DNA of 42,799 bases from Neobacillus paridis (lineage in GTDB: Bacteria; Bacillota; Bacilli; Bacillales; Cytobacillaceae). The number at the start of each line of letters is the position of its first letter. Positions within the stretch are counted from its first letter, which is position 1. Made by a program: the position numbers and the translations under genes. The DNA lies in assembly GCF_016765675.1 (NCBI RefSeq), contig NZ_JAESWB010000380.1, positions 1-42,799 of the forward strand, written 5' to 3'. The notes below the pieces were generated by a model, which saw nothing but the letters and a program-made list of their open reading frames with translations, was not told the DNA's origin and searched no databases. Shown piece by piece: positions 1 through 6,943 of the stretch.

Positions 1-2
1 TA

Positions 3-95
3 TTGGATTTGGACGGATTACCACCTGACCTATCCATTATAAAGGACTTTTTCTTTGCAGAGAATAATAAAATTGAACATTTCGAGTATTCCTAA
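3..95 (+). CDS. C-terminal fragment of an unidentified protein, cut by the window edge
   Basis: An open frame enters from the left edge and stops with TAA at 93-95, giving 30 residues that begin LDLDGLPPDL and end EHFEYS. The start lies outside the window, so no domain can be assigned. The residue mix (acidic, aromatic, no low-complexity run) is compatible with the tail of a soluble protein, but a chance frame of this length cannot be excluded. There is no clear terminator directly after it. Confidence 0.35.
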   Translation: MDLDGLPPDLSIIKDFFFAENNKIEHFEYS

Positions 96-182
96 TAGTG
101 AAATTAAATTAATGCAACACTAGTGACCCTATATATATTCTATAGGAAACGAACATTGTTTTTTGTAAAAAGAATGAAAAAT

Positions 183-210
183 TTGTTACGTTTTCCAATA
201 ATTTTATATT
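183..210 (+). promoter_or_regulatory. Candidate sigma-A promoter of the bmrCD leader region
   Basis: TTGTTA at 183-188 and TATATT at 205-210 are separated by 16 nt. It is the first good promoter upstream of the leader ORFs and bmrC, and would start transcription near 217. Confidence 0.45.
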
Positions 211-266
211 AAACTTTTCAATTGCAAGGCAAAATAGTTGCAAATGTGGGGAAAGAGGTGTTCTGG

Positions 267-332
267 ATGATCATCGTGATGCAGGGAGCATCTGAAATCA
301 TTGCTTATGGAACCGCTGCCTGGATAAAATAA
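267..332 (+). CDS. Possible 21-residue small ORF in the bmrCD leader
   Basis: ATG at 267 follows a ribosome binding site (AAAGAGGTG, 252-260) at good spacing and the frame closes with TAA at 330-332. The peptide starts MIIVMQGASE and ends AAWIK. I do not recognise it. Its place between a candidate promoter (183-210) and the attenuator leader ORF (417-482) suggests a second regulatory or accidental short ORF rather than a stable protein. Length alone gives no support for function; the evidence is the ribosome binding site. Confidence 0.35.
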   Translation: MIIVMQGASEIIAYGTAAWIK

Positions 333-349
333 TTTGTGAAAATTAGGAA

Positions 350-378
350 TTGACATATAGAAAAACTGGTGATAACCT
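350..378 (+). promoter_or_regulatory. Possible second promoter before the leader peptide
   Basis: TTGACA at 350-355 matches the -35 consensus exactly. The -10 is poor: TAACCT at 373-378 with 17-nt spacing, or GATAAC with 15-nt spacing. Transcription would begin about 30 nt before the leader ORF at 417. Confidence 0.35.
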
Positions 379-416
379 AACAAGGTAAGAAAAAAAAGGA
401 AATGGAGGGTTACGAC

Positions 417-482
417 ATGATTGAGCTTAAAAAAGTCCAGCCAACAACTGAATATATCAACGTAACCTGTCCAGGTGAATAA
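417..482 (+). CDS. Leader peptide (21 aa) of the bmrCD attenuator, BmrB-like in role
   Basis: ATG at 417 is preceded by a strong ribosome binding site (GGAAATGGAGGG) and the frame ends with TAA at 480-482; the peptide starts MIELKKVQPT and ends NVTCPGE. Its last codons (459-470) are the 5' arm of a perfect 12-nt inverted repeat whose partner (522-533) is also the 5' arm of the terminator hairpin just downstream. This is the layout expected if ribosome position on the ORF decides between antiterminator and terminator. In B. subtilis, bmrCD is controlled by ribosome-mediated attenuation at the small ORF bmrB. I infer the same role here from position and structure; I did not align the peptides, and B. 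subtilis BmrB is longer (about 54 codons). Confidence 0.6.
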   Translation: MIELKKVQPTTEYINVTCPGE

Positions 483-562
483 TCCGATTATCCTTTAATG
501 TTTTTCAACAGATAACTTAACACAGGTTACGTTCCTTTGTGATACGTAATGTGTGTTTTTTT
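459..562 (+). promoter_or_regulatory. Antiterminator / terminator pair of the bmrCD attenuator
   Basis: Two mutually exclusive pairings are visible. The antiterminator is 459-470 with 522-533, a perfect 12-bp match. The terminator is 521-531 with 545-555 (11 positions, one mismatch and one G-U), followed by a run of seven T at 556-562. A ribosome at the leader stop codon would cover 459-470 and leave the terminator free to form; a ribosome stalled earlier would leave 459-470 open to pair with 522-533 and allow read-through into bmrCD. Confidence 0.65.
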
Positions 563-583
563 GTCTCTTTTTTCGGGTTGAAG

Positions 584-626
584 ATAGGGCATACTGCACG
601 TTTTAAGCGGTATGCTCTATTTTTTT
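584..626 (+). terminator. Second intrinsic terminator upstream of bmrC
   Basis: 584-597 pairs with 607-620 (14 positions including G-U pairs), with a short loop and seven T at 620-626. It lies between the leader peptide and bmrC, so it can only end transcription before the transporter genes. With the hairpin at 521-562 it makes a tandem attenuator. Confidence 0.7.
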
Positions 627-652
627 CAATAAAAATAGAGGAGGAAAAACAA

Positions 653-712
653 ATGAAACCCAAATTCCTAATTAGATTCGCAAGCAAAAATATCGAGATA
701 GAAAGCGGATAG
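653..712 (+). CDS. Possible 19-residue small ORF just upstream of bmrC
   Basis: ATG at 653 has a strong ribosome binding site (GAGGAGG) at 8-nt spacing; the frame ends with TAG at 710-712. The peptide starts MKPKFLIRF and ends IEIESG, and is basic. It lies after both terminators and 25 nt before the bmrC start, so it would be translated only from read-through transcripts. It could couple translation to bmrC or be a remnant. I do not recognise it. Confidence 0.4.
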   Translation: MKPKFLIRFASKNIEIESG

Positions 713-737
713 GTTCAACAAAAGGGGGAGTGCCATT

Positions 738-2495
738 ATGTTTTCAGTATTAAAAAAACTAAGCTGGTTTTTTAAAGAAAACTGGCAGCGTTATGCGATC
801 GCGATACCATTGCTTATTATTGTAGGGTTAATTGATATCCTGCCGCCAAAATTGATTGGAATGGCCATTGATGATATCCATATTGGTACGATGACCGGAA
901 ATAAAATAGGACTCTATTTGATAGCTCTTCTCATTATTATGATTTCATCCTACGGTCTAAGCTACATTTGGCAGTATTTATTATTTGGCGGAGCGTTTCT
1001 GGTAGAACGTAAACTTAGATCAAGATTTGTCCAGCATCTGTTAAAAATGACCCCGGCCTTTTATGAGAAAAATCGTACCGGGGACTTAATGGCCCGGGCG
1101 ACGAATGACTTAAAAGCCATCTCGATGACAGCAGGGTTTGGAATTTTAACGCTCGTCGACTCAAGTGCCTGGATGCTGACACTATTGTTAACAATGGGCT
1201 TTTTGATCAGCTGGAAACTGACATTGGCCGCAATCATCCCGCTACCTATAATGGCAGTCCTGATGCAAATGTACGGGAAAAGAATTCATATCCGCTTTAT
1301 GGAAGCGCAGGATTCCTTCGGTAAGTTAAATGACAGCGTATTGGAATCTGTCGCCGGTGTCAGGGTGATCCGCGCCTATGTTCAGGAAAACGCCGATAGC
1401 CGAAGATTCGGGCAGTTGACCGAGGATATTTACCAAAAAAATATGAAAGTAGCACTGATTGATTCTTTATTCGATCCTACCATAAAAATTTTAGTTGGAA
1501 TCAGCTATTTAATAGGTCTTGGCTATGGTGCGTACCTGGTTTTTCATCAGACCATTACTCTGGGGAATCTTGTTTCGTTCAATGTTTACTTAGGGATGTT
1601 AATTTGGCCGATGTTTGCCATTGGCGAATTAATCAATGTCATGCAGCGCGGCAATGCCTCGTTAGACCGTGTTAATGAAACATTGCGCTACAAAGAAGAA
1701 GTAACCGATCCGTCAAAGCCAACATCCTTAAGTGCCGCTGAAAAAATTGACTTTAAACAAGTGACCTTCCGCTATCCATCGTCGAAATTTGATAACCTGA
1801 AAAATATTGATCTATCTCTTCATCAAGGCGAGACACTCGGGATAGTTGGGAAAACAGGCAGTGGAAAAACCACATTTATTAAGCAATTATTAAGGCAATA
1901 TCCGCTTGGTCAAGGAGATGTCTCAATTTCTGATATTTCCCTGGATGAGCAAACGCTTGAGCAGGTACGGGGCTGGATTGGCTATGTTCCCCAGGACCAT
2001 ATTCTTTTTTCAAAAAGCGTAAAGGAAAATATTTTATTCGGTAAAGAAGATGCCAGCCCTGAAGAAATGAATAGAGCCATTGATTTGGCAGCTTTTCGTC
2101 AGGATTTGGAAATGCTGCCGGAAGGGTTGGAAACGCTCGTCGGCGAAAAGGGTGTCGCCCTTTCAGGGGGGCAGAAGCAGCGAATCTCAATTGCCAGAGC
2201 ACTCATCAAAAATCCGGAAATCCTGATTCTTGATGATGCTTTATCGGCTGTCGATGCGAAAACAGAGAAACAAATTATCGATAATATCCGTCAGGTTCGC
2301 AGCAATAAGACAACGATTATAACCACACATCGCATGTCCGCGGTTCAGCATGCGGATCACATTATTGTCCTTGATGAAGGTAACATCATCGAGAAAGGAA
2401 CACATGAACAATTGTTTGAGCAAAATGGCTGGTACAAGGAGCAATTGATCCGCCAACAGATTGAAAACAAAGTGGCAGAGGAGGTGTCAGTATGA
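738..2495 (+). CDS. bmrC: BmrC (YheI), degenerate half of heterodimeric multidrug ABC exporter
   Basis: A 585-residue ABC half-transporter, the same length I recall for B. subtilis BmrC. The N-terminal membrane domain (about residues 1-315, six predicted helices) is followed by a nucleotide-binding domain with Walker A GKTGSGKT near 371, signature LSGGQ near 474 and Walker B ending in Asp499-Asp500. The second Asp stands where the catalytic Glu normally sits, which marks the degenerate-site subunit of a heterodimer, as known for BmrC. The ribosome binding site AAGGGGGAG precedes the ATG. The stop overlaps the bmrD start by 4 nt (ATGA), so the two are translationally coupled. Expression is probably set by the leader attenuator at 417-626. 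The product should export drugs, including ribosome inhibitors, from the cell membrane. Confidence 0.93.
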   Translation: MFSVLKKLSWFFKENWQRYAIAIPLLIIVGLIDILPPKLIGMAIDDIHIGTMTGNKIGLYLIALLIIMISSYGLSYIWQYLLFGGAFLVERKLRSRFVQHLLKMTPAFYEKNRTGDLMARATNDLKAISMTAGFGILTLVDSSAWMLTLLLTMGFLISWKLTLAAIIPLPIMAVLMQMYGKRIHIRFMEAQDSFGKLNDSVLESVAGVRVIRAYVQENADSRRFGQLTEDIYQKNMKVALIDSLFDPTIKILVGISYLIGLGYGAYLVFHQTITLGNLVSFNVYLGMLIWPMFAIGELINVMQRGNASLDRVNETLRYKEEVTDPSKPTSLSAAEKIDFKQVTFRYPSSKFDNLKNIDLSLHQGETLGIVGKTGSGKTTFIKQLLRQYPLGQGDVSISDISLDEQTLEQVRGWIGYVPQDHILFSKSVKENILFGKEDASPEEMNRAIDLAAFRQDLEMLPEGLETLVGEKGVALSGGQKQRISIARALIKNPEILILDDALSAVDAKTEKQIIDNIRQVRSNKTTIITTHRMSAVQHADHIIVLDEGNIIEKGTHEQLFEQNGWYKEQLIRQQIENKVAEEVSV

Positions 2496-4507
2496 AACCA
2501 GGAAAAAGATTAATTCAATACGCCTTATCCTATAAGAAAATCATTTTTGCAGCACTGGTCATGCTGACCATTTCTGTTGCAACCGACCTAGCCGGCCCGT
2601 TCATTGCAAAAAATGTGATTGACCAGCACATTCTCGGAATCGAATCTGTCTGGTATGAAACTTCAAGCAGTAGGAACGCTGCTAAATTTAATGGCAGCTA
2701 TTATAAACGGGAGACCAATTTTTCCAAGGGTGAGCCAAAAGGAGACCCGGCCCGTATTCTTCAAGTTGGCAGCAAATTTGTATTTACAGACGAATTACTG
2801 GCCTTTGATGGGAAACGGAGTTTAAACAAGGACGTATTGACAATTACGCAAGGAGCAAAAACAGCTGAATACCAAGTTCAAGTTCTAAAAGGAAATGAGC
2901 TGTTGCGATTTTACCAGCCGGAAATTCCGAGTATCATCCAATTGCTACTGCTCTATTTTGGATTATTAGTGGTATCGGCGATTTTTCAATATGGCGAGCG
3001 ATATTTACTGCAACAATCCGCCAACCGCATTATTCAAAAAATGCGGGAGGATGTCTTTAACCATATTCAGCGGCTGCCTATTCATTATTTTGATAATCTG
3101 CCTGCGGGAAAAGTGGTTGCAAGGATTACCAATGACACAGAGGCGATCCGCGAACTGTACGTTACCGTTTTGGCGGCGTTCTTTACCAGCGCGATATATA
3201 TCAGCGGGATTTATGTTGCTTTGTTTATTTTAAATCCCAAGCTGGCGGCCATCTGTCTATTGCTACTGCCGATTCTGTATATTTGGATGCTGGTATACCG
3301 GAAATTTGCTTCGAAATATAACCGCGTCATTCGCTCACGGAACAGCGATATAAATGCGATGATTAACGAATCAATTCAAGGGATGAGTATTATTCAGGCG
3401 TTTGGCCGTGAGAAAGAAACGAAAGCGGAATTCGAAAAGTTGAACAACCAACATTTTACCTACCAAAATAAATTGTTAACCCTTAACTCTTTAACCTCAC
3501 ATAACCTGGTTGGAGTATTGCGCAATCTGATTTTCGTTGCCTTTATCTGGTATTTTGGCGCTCAGTCGCTTGTCCCCTCCGCGGTCATTTCCCTGGGAAT
3601 GCTCTACGCCTTTGTTGATTATATCAACCGCCTGTTCGAGCCGGTACAGGGAGTGGTGAACCAGCTTGCCAATTTGGAACAGGCACTCGTCGCTGGGGAG
3701 CGGGTTTTCAAGCTCTTGGATGAGCCGGGTGAAAACGTCAGTCAGGAGCGCATTCCTCGGATTAAAGGGAATGTTTCATTTAAAAATGTATCGTTTGCCT
3801 ATAAAGAGGGCGAATATGTACTAAAGAATATTAATTTTTCGGCGAAACAGGGAGAAACGATTGCCCTTGTCGGCCACACCGGCTCCGGAAAAAGCTCAAT
3901 CATGAATCTGTTGTTTCGCTTTTATGATTGTCAAAAGGGAAAAATCGTTATTGACGGAAAGGATATTGAATGTATTCCAAGGCAAACATTAAGAAACCAT
4001 ATGGGAATCGTTTTACAGGATCCCTATTTATTTACCGGGACAATTGTGTCCAATGTTAGTTTACAAGACCCATCGATTACAAGAGAAAAAGTTGAGCAGG
4101 CACTAAAAGACGTTGGCGCGGCCCGTGTCTTTAAAAATTTGGAAAATGGCTATGATGAACCGGTGATTGAAAAGGGCAGCACCTTGTCCAGCGGACAGCG
4201 TCAGTTAATTTCTTTCGCCCGGGCATTGGCATTTAATCCGGCGATTTTAATATTAGATGAGGCAACTTCCAGTATTGATACAGAGACGGAAGCTTTGATT
4301 CAAGAAGCGATGGAAGTGCTAAAGAAAGGGAGAACAACCTTTATCATTGCCCACCGATTATCAACGATTCGCAATGCAGACCAAATTCTTGTTTTAGACC
4401 GTGGGTCGATTGTTGAACAAGGAACACATGATGAGTTAATGGCGTTAGCGGGCAAGTACCACCAAATGTACCAGCTACAGCAAGGGGGAGCAGAATTAGC
4501 CGGATAA
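2492..4507 (+). CDS. bmrD: BmrD (YheH), catalytic half of heterodimeric multidrug ABC exporter
   Basis: A 671-residue ABC half-transporter and partner of BmrC. Between the first two membrane helices it carries a hydrophilic insert (about residues 45-145), which matches the extracellular domain known in BmrD and absent from BmrC. The nucleotide-binding domain has Walker A GHTGSGKS near 461, signature LSSGQ near 564 and Walker B with Asp589-Glu590, the intact catalytic Glu. The pair therefore has one canonical and one degenerate ATP site. The start overlaps the bmrC stop (ATGA). A hairpin partly formed by 4585-4592 and 4624-4631 lies downstream; no strong terminator follows directly, so transcription may run into the small ORF at 4645. 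Confidence 0.93.
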   Translation: MKPGKRLIQYALSYKKIIFAALVMLTISVATDLAGPFIAKNVIDQHILGIESVWYETSSSRNAAKFNGSYYKRETNFSKGEPKGDPARILQVGSKFVFTDELLAFDGKRSLNKDVLTITQGAKTAEYQVQVLKGNELLRFYQPEIPSIIQLLLLYFGLLVVSAIFQYGERYLLQQSANRIIQKMREDVFNHIQRLPIHYFDNLPAGKVVARITNDTEAIRELYVTVLAAFFTSAIYISGIYVALFILNPKLAAICLLLLPILYIWMLVYRKFASKYNRVIRSRNSDINAMINESIQGMSIIQAFGREKETKAEFEKLNNQHFTYQNKLLTLNSLTSHNLVGVLRNLIFVAFIWYFGAQSLVPSAVISLGMLYAFVDYINRLFEPVQGVVNQLANLEQALVAGERVFKLLDEPGENVSQERIPRIKGNVSFKNVSFAYKEGEYVLKNINFSAKQGETIALVGHTGSGKSSIMNLLFRFYDCQKGKIVIDGKDIECIPRQTLRNHMGIVLQDPYLFTGTIVSNVSLQDPSITREKVEQALKDVGAARVFKNLENGYDEPVIEKGSTLSSGQRQLISFARALAFNPAILILDEATSSIDTETEALIQEAMEVLKKGRTTFIIAHRLSTIRNADQILVLDRGSIVEQGTHDELMALAGKYHQMYQLQQGGAELAG

Positions 4508-4644
4508 AATGAGCAAAAAACCCGAAAGTTCACAAAATGTTCGATTTTCCGCCATGAAAGTGTAATAAAAGTCACAAGAAAAAGCCCCATTTTATGATAA
4601 TTTAAAAATGTTTAACATCATTCAAATGGGGTGGGACAAAAATT

Positions 4645-4725
4645 ATGGATTTTTCAATTGTACTTGCAATCGGAAGTGTATTAGTGCTTGTATATTTTAT
4701 TGGGTATACAATTACGACTCATTAA
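4645..4725 (+). CDS. Small hydrophobic peptide (26 aa), single membrane segment
   Basis: ATG at 4645 follows a G-rich ribosome binding site (4628-4635) and the frame ends with TAA at 4723-4725. The peptide starts MDFSIVLAIG and ends GYTITTH; nearly the whole length is one membrane helix. A clear intrinsic terminator follows at once (4727-4758), which supports a real transcript ending here. The ribosome binding site is the 3' arm of an 8-bp inverted repeat (4585-4592 with 4624-4631), so its access could depend on RNA folding. I do not recognise the family; a small spore or membrane-stress peptide is possible but unproven. Confidence 0.5.
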   Translation: MDFSIVLAIGSVLVLVYFIGYTITTH

Positions 4726-4726
4726 A

Positions 4727-4758
4727 AGCTGCAGATGATAATCTGTGGCTTTTTTTTG
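4727..4758 (+). terminator. Intrinsic terminator after the 26-aa membrane peptide
   Basis: 4727-4736 pairs with 4741-4750 (10 bp with two G-U pairs, 4-nt loop), followed by nine T. Confidence 0.8.
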
Positions 4759-4789
4759 CATAAGCAAGGGTATTGCCGTTAAAGCAGCA

Positions 4790-4822
4790 AATGAAAGCCC
4801 CCTCTGAAAAGAGGGGACTTTA
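4790..4822 (-). terminator. Intrinsic terminator of sspB
   Basis: 4799-4805 pairs with 4810-4816 (seven G-C-rich pairs, 4-nt loop). On the minus strand the hairpin is followed by a T-rich stretch. It lies 46 nt after the sspB stop. Confidence 0.65.
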
Positions 4823-4862
4823 GGCCATATTATTAACTTGTTATAAAAAGGGTTGCTTGCGT

Positions 4863-5066
4863 TTAACGTTGGAATCCACTAAGGTGTGATTGAGCCATTG
4901 AAACAAGACGCTTAGTGATTTCTCCTCCGACAGATCCGTTGGCACGTGAAGTAGTGTCTGCCCCAAGGTTTACACCAAACTCTTGAGCAATTTCATACTT
5001 CATTTGGTTAAGAGCTTCTTGTACTCCTGGTACTAGAAGTTGATTAGAGTTGTTGTTGTTAGCCAT
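4863..5066 (-). CDS. sspB: Alpha/beta-type small acid-soluble spore protein, SspB-like
   Basis: A 67-residue protein starting [12 protein letters not shown]. It has the germination-protease cleavage context with Glu29-Phe30 and the conserved C-terminal DNA-binding segment ([12 protein letters not shown]). Such proteins coat and protect forespore DNA. I start at 5066 because a strong ribosome binding site (AAAGAGGAG) sits just upstream; an upstream in-frame ATG at 5120 lies inside the structured leader and has no such site. B. subtilis sspB occupies the same place between bmrD (yheH) and the yheC/D genes, which supports the name over other SASP paralogues. A sigma-G-like promoter is at 5252-5281. 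Confidence 0.93.
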   Translation of the reverse strand: MANNNNSNQLLVPGVQEALNQMKYEIAQEFGVNLGADTTSRANGSVGGEITKRLVSMAQSHLSGFQR

Positions 5067-5097
5067 AGTTGTATAACACTCCTCTTTAAAAAGTTTG

Positions 5098-5227
5098 GGG
5101 TTAGTATGGATTTGCACCATATTTGGATTTACCTAAAGCCATCTAGGCCTAACCCATGTCGGTAAGAAAAAACTTGGTTGGATGAACCGGAATTGCACCG
5201 GTAACTACCCTTGATGGTTTCATCCAA
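5098..5227 (-). promoter_or_regulatory. Structured sspB leader with two T-loop modules
   Basis: On the minus strand the sspB 5' leader contains two modules of one plan. Module A (5227-5178) has a 9-bp closing stem (5219-5227 with 5178-5186) directly abutting a 4-bp hairpin (5198-5201 with 5187-5190) with loop TGCAATT. Module B (5155-5098) has a 7-bp closing stem (5149-5155 with 5098-5104), a small inner hairpin (5144-5147 with 5132-5135) and a 4-bp hairpin (5117-5120 with 5106-5109) with loop TGCAAAT. Both loops fit the tRNA T-loop pattern (U-N-N-R-A-N-U) and both hairpins stack against the 3' strand of the closing stem, as in tRNA. Six T follow module A closely (minus strand), so it could also act as an attenuator. 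I know of no named element that fits. Confidence 0.5.
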
Positions 5228-5251
5228 TGTTGGATTGTAGCTTGTAATCTT

Positions 5252-5281
5252 TATTATGGTTTAATCTTGTTTGCTTATTCG
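5252..5281 (-). promoter_or_regulatory. Sigma-G-type promoter of sspB
   Basis: On the minus strand CGAATA (5281-5276) and CATAATA (5258-5252) are separated by 17 nt. They match the forespore sigma-G pattern (TGAATA, CATnnTA) with one mismatch. Transcription would begin near 5245, giving a leader of about 180 nt. Confidence 0.6.
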
Positions 5282-5367
5282 ATAGAATCATTAGTAATTT
5301 ATTCCACCACATAGGGAAAACAAAGTAGCATAAACTAGGGAAAACAATAAACAAAAGGGTGAAGGAA

Positions 5368-5610
5368 ATGTCAGTATGCCCGGTTTGTAATGGTTTGCGG
5401 GAAGTATATTTACTTTGTGCCAATTGCGGGGAACCTATGTTGGAATGCGGCAAGTTAATGGATTATTATGATGATTACAGTCCCTATATGGAGATTGACT
5501 TGATGAAGCTTGAAGATGGATATTCTGATAACCATTCAAGTCGCAAATGTGCCCATTTTTATCGCTGCCCTGGCTGTCAAAAGGAAGATGTGGTTATTAT
5601 AAAAGAATAA
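5368..5610 (+). CDS. Small zinc-ribbon-like protein of unknown function
   Basis: An 80-residue protein with paired cysteines: CPVC (residues 4-7), CANC (17-20), one near 27, one near 60 and CPGC near 67-70. This suggests one or two zinc knuckles. The middle is acidic and rich in Tyr and Asp. I start at ATG 5368 because AAAGGG lies 8 nt upstream; GTG at 5359 would overlap that site. It stands alone, divergent from sspB and convergent with msmX. Conserved cysteine pairs argue for a real protein. No function is inferred. Confidence 0.8.
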   Translation: MSVCPVCNGLREVYLLCANCGEPMLECGKLMDYYDDYSPYMEIDLMKLEDGYSDNHSSRKCAHFYRCPGCQKEDVVIIKE

Positions 5611-5662
5611 GAAAAGAGGGTGGTGGAAAGGCCGGAAGCGATTGGCATCCAAAGGTCATAAT

Positions 5663-5691
5663 AGAAAAAGCCCCGCCATTTTACGGGGCTT
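5663..5691 (-). terminator. Intrinsic terminator of msmX
   Basis: 5668-5675 pairs perfectly with 5684-5691. On the minus strand it is followed by five T, so it ends msmX transcription; it may also slow transcription from the zinc-ribbon gene on the plus strand. Confidence 0.75.
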
Positions 5692-5737
5692 ATCTAATAT
5701 TACGGCGTCCTTAGGAATACTTCAAGAAGAACGAAAA

Positions 5738-6838
5738 TTAAGGACGAACTCTCAGCTCGGCGTCAGCATCAAAGAAGTGAGCTTTATTTAAATCAAATGC
5801 CAGTTCTATTGAGTCGCCATGTTTAATATCGGCACGTGAATCAAGGCGGGCAACAAAATCCTGGCCATCAAGGTTGGAGTAAATCATTAATTCCGCTCCG
5901 GTTAATTCAGCAACATCAATTTTTGCAGTAATTTTAGTACCGCTTGAGGCCTCGATGAAAACTGGCTCGTCATGAATATCCTCTGGGCGAATCCCGAGAA
6001 TCATCTCTTTTCCAACATAACCTTGCTCACGGAGGTATTTCATTTTGCCTTCAGGTATAGTGATGGTGGAATTTCCAATGATAAATTTGCCTTCTTCCAG
6101 TTTGCCGTTAAAGAAGTTCATGGCCGGAGAACCGATAAAGCCGCCGACGAAGATGTTTTCCGGCTTCTCGTAAACTTCTTTAGGCGAACCAACCTGTTGA
6201 ATCACCCCATCTTTCATAACAACCAGCCTTGTTGCCATCGTCATCGCTTCCGTTTGGTCGTGGGTTACGTAGATGGTGGTTGTATTTAAACGGCGGTGCA
6301 GTTTAGCAATTTCAGCACGCATTTGCACACGGAGCTTGGCATCAAGGTTCGATAATGGTTCATCCATTAAGAATACTTTGGCATCACGGACAATCGCACG
6401 ACCTAAAGCAACACGTTGACGCTGACCACCGGAGAGGGCTTTTGGTTTGCGATTTAAATAATCTTCCAGGCCGAGAATTTTGGCTGCTTCTTTCACCCGG
6501 CGATCAATTTCGGCTTTTGGGAACTTACGAAGTTTGAGTCCGAAGGCCATGTTATCATAAACGGTCATATGCGGATAAAGAGCGTAGTTTTGGAAAACCA
6601 TCGCGATATCGCGGTCCTTTGGTGCCACATCATTAACGCGTTTCCCATCAATATAGAAATCCCCTTTTGAAATTTCTTCAAGACCAGCGATCATCCGCAA
6701 AGTGGTCGATTTTCCGCATCCTGAAGGACCAACAAAGACGATAAATTCTTTATCTTCAATATGAAGATTAAAGTCCGAAACAGCGGTAACTTTATTATCA
6801 TAAATTTTATAGATATGGTCCAATTTTAATTCTGCCAT
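5738..6838 (-). CDS. msmX: MsmX/UgpC-type ATPase energising carbohydrate ABC importers
   Basis: A 366-residue ABC ATPase with Walker [10 protein letters not shown] at 37-45, signature LSGGQRQR at 135-142, Walker B LMDEP at 157-161 and a C-terminal TOBE-type regulatory region from about 240. Length and sequence fit MsmX (365 residues in B. subtilis), the shared ATPase that serves several oligosaccharide and sugar importers lacking their own. No permease or binding-protein gene is adjacent, consistent with a shared role. The ribosome binding site AGGAGG precedes the ATG. A cre-like site at 6919-6932 lies 80 nt upstream, which suggests control by CcpA. In B. subtilis msmX is not at this locus, so its place here is lineage specific. 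Confidence 0.92.
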   Translation of the reverse strand: MAELKLDHIYKIYDNKVTAVSDFNLHIEDKEFIVFVGPSGCGKSTTLRMIAGLEEISKGDFYIDGKRVNDVAPKDRDIAMVFQNYALYPHMTVYDNMAFGLKLRKFPKAEIDRRVKEAAKILGLEDYLNRKPKALSGGQRQRVALGRAIVRDAKVFLMDEPLSNLDAKLRVQMRAEIAKLHRRLNTTTIYVTHDQTEAMTMATRLVVMKDGVIQQVGSPKEVYEKPENIFVGGFIGSPAMNFFNGKLEEGKFIIGNSTITIPEGKMKYLREQGYVGKEMILGIRPEDIHDEPVFIEASSGTKITAKIDVAELTGAELMIYSNLDGQDFVARLDSRADIKHGDSIELAFDLNKAHFFDADAELRVRP

Positions 6839-6918
6839 CTTTAATGCCTCCTGTGATATTAATAATCTCAGTTTAACGGATATATCAATTTTTCATAATC
6901 GTCAGGTTGCACAAAGTT

Positions 6919-6932
6919 TGAAAGCGCTCTTT
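6919..6932 (+). promoter_or_regulatory. cre-like site (CcpA) upstream of msmX
   Basis: The 14 nt TGAAAGCGCTCTTT fit the cre consensus TGWAANCGNTNWCA at all but the last two positions. It lies between the msmX start and the end of the PucR-type regulator gene. Confidence 0.5.
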
Positions 6933-6943
6933 TGGGCATCTTG

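Noticed and set aside
5178..5227. tRNA gene or cobalamin riboswitch
   Set aside because: Module A has a T-arm-like hairpin but no anticodon arm or full D-arm, and the conserved cobalamin core beyond the GGTGCAA..TCC hairpin is absent.
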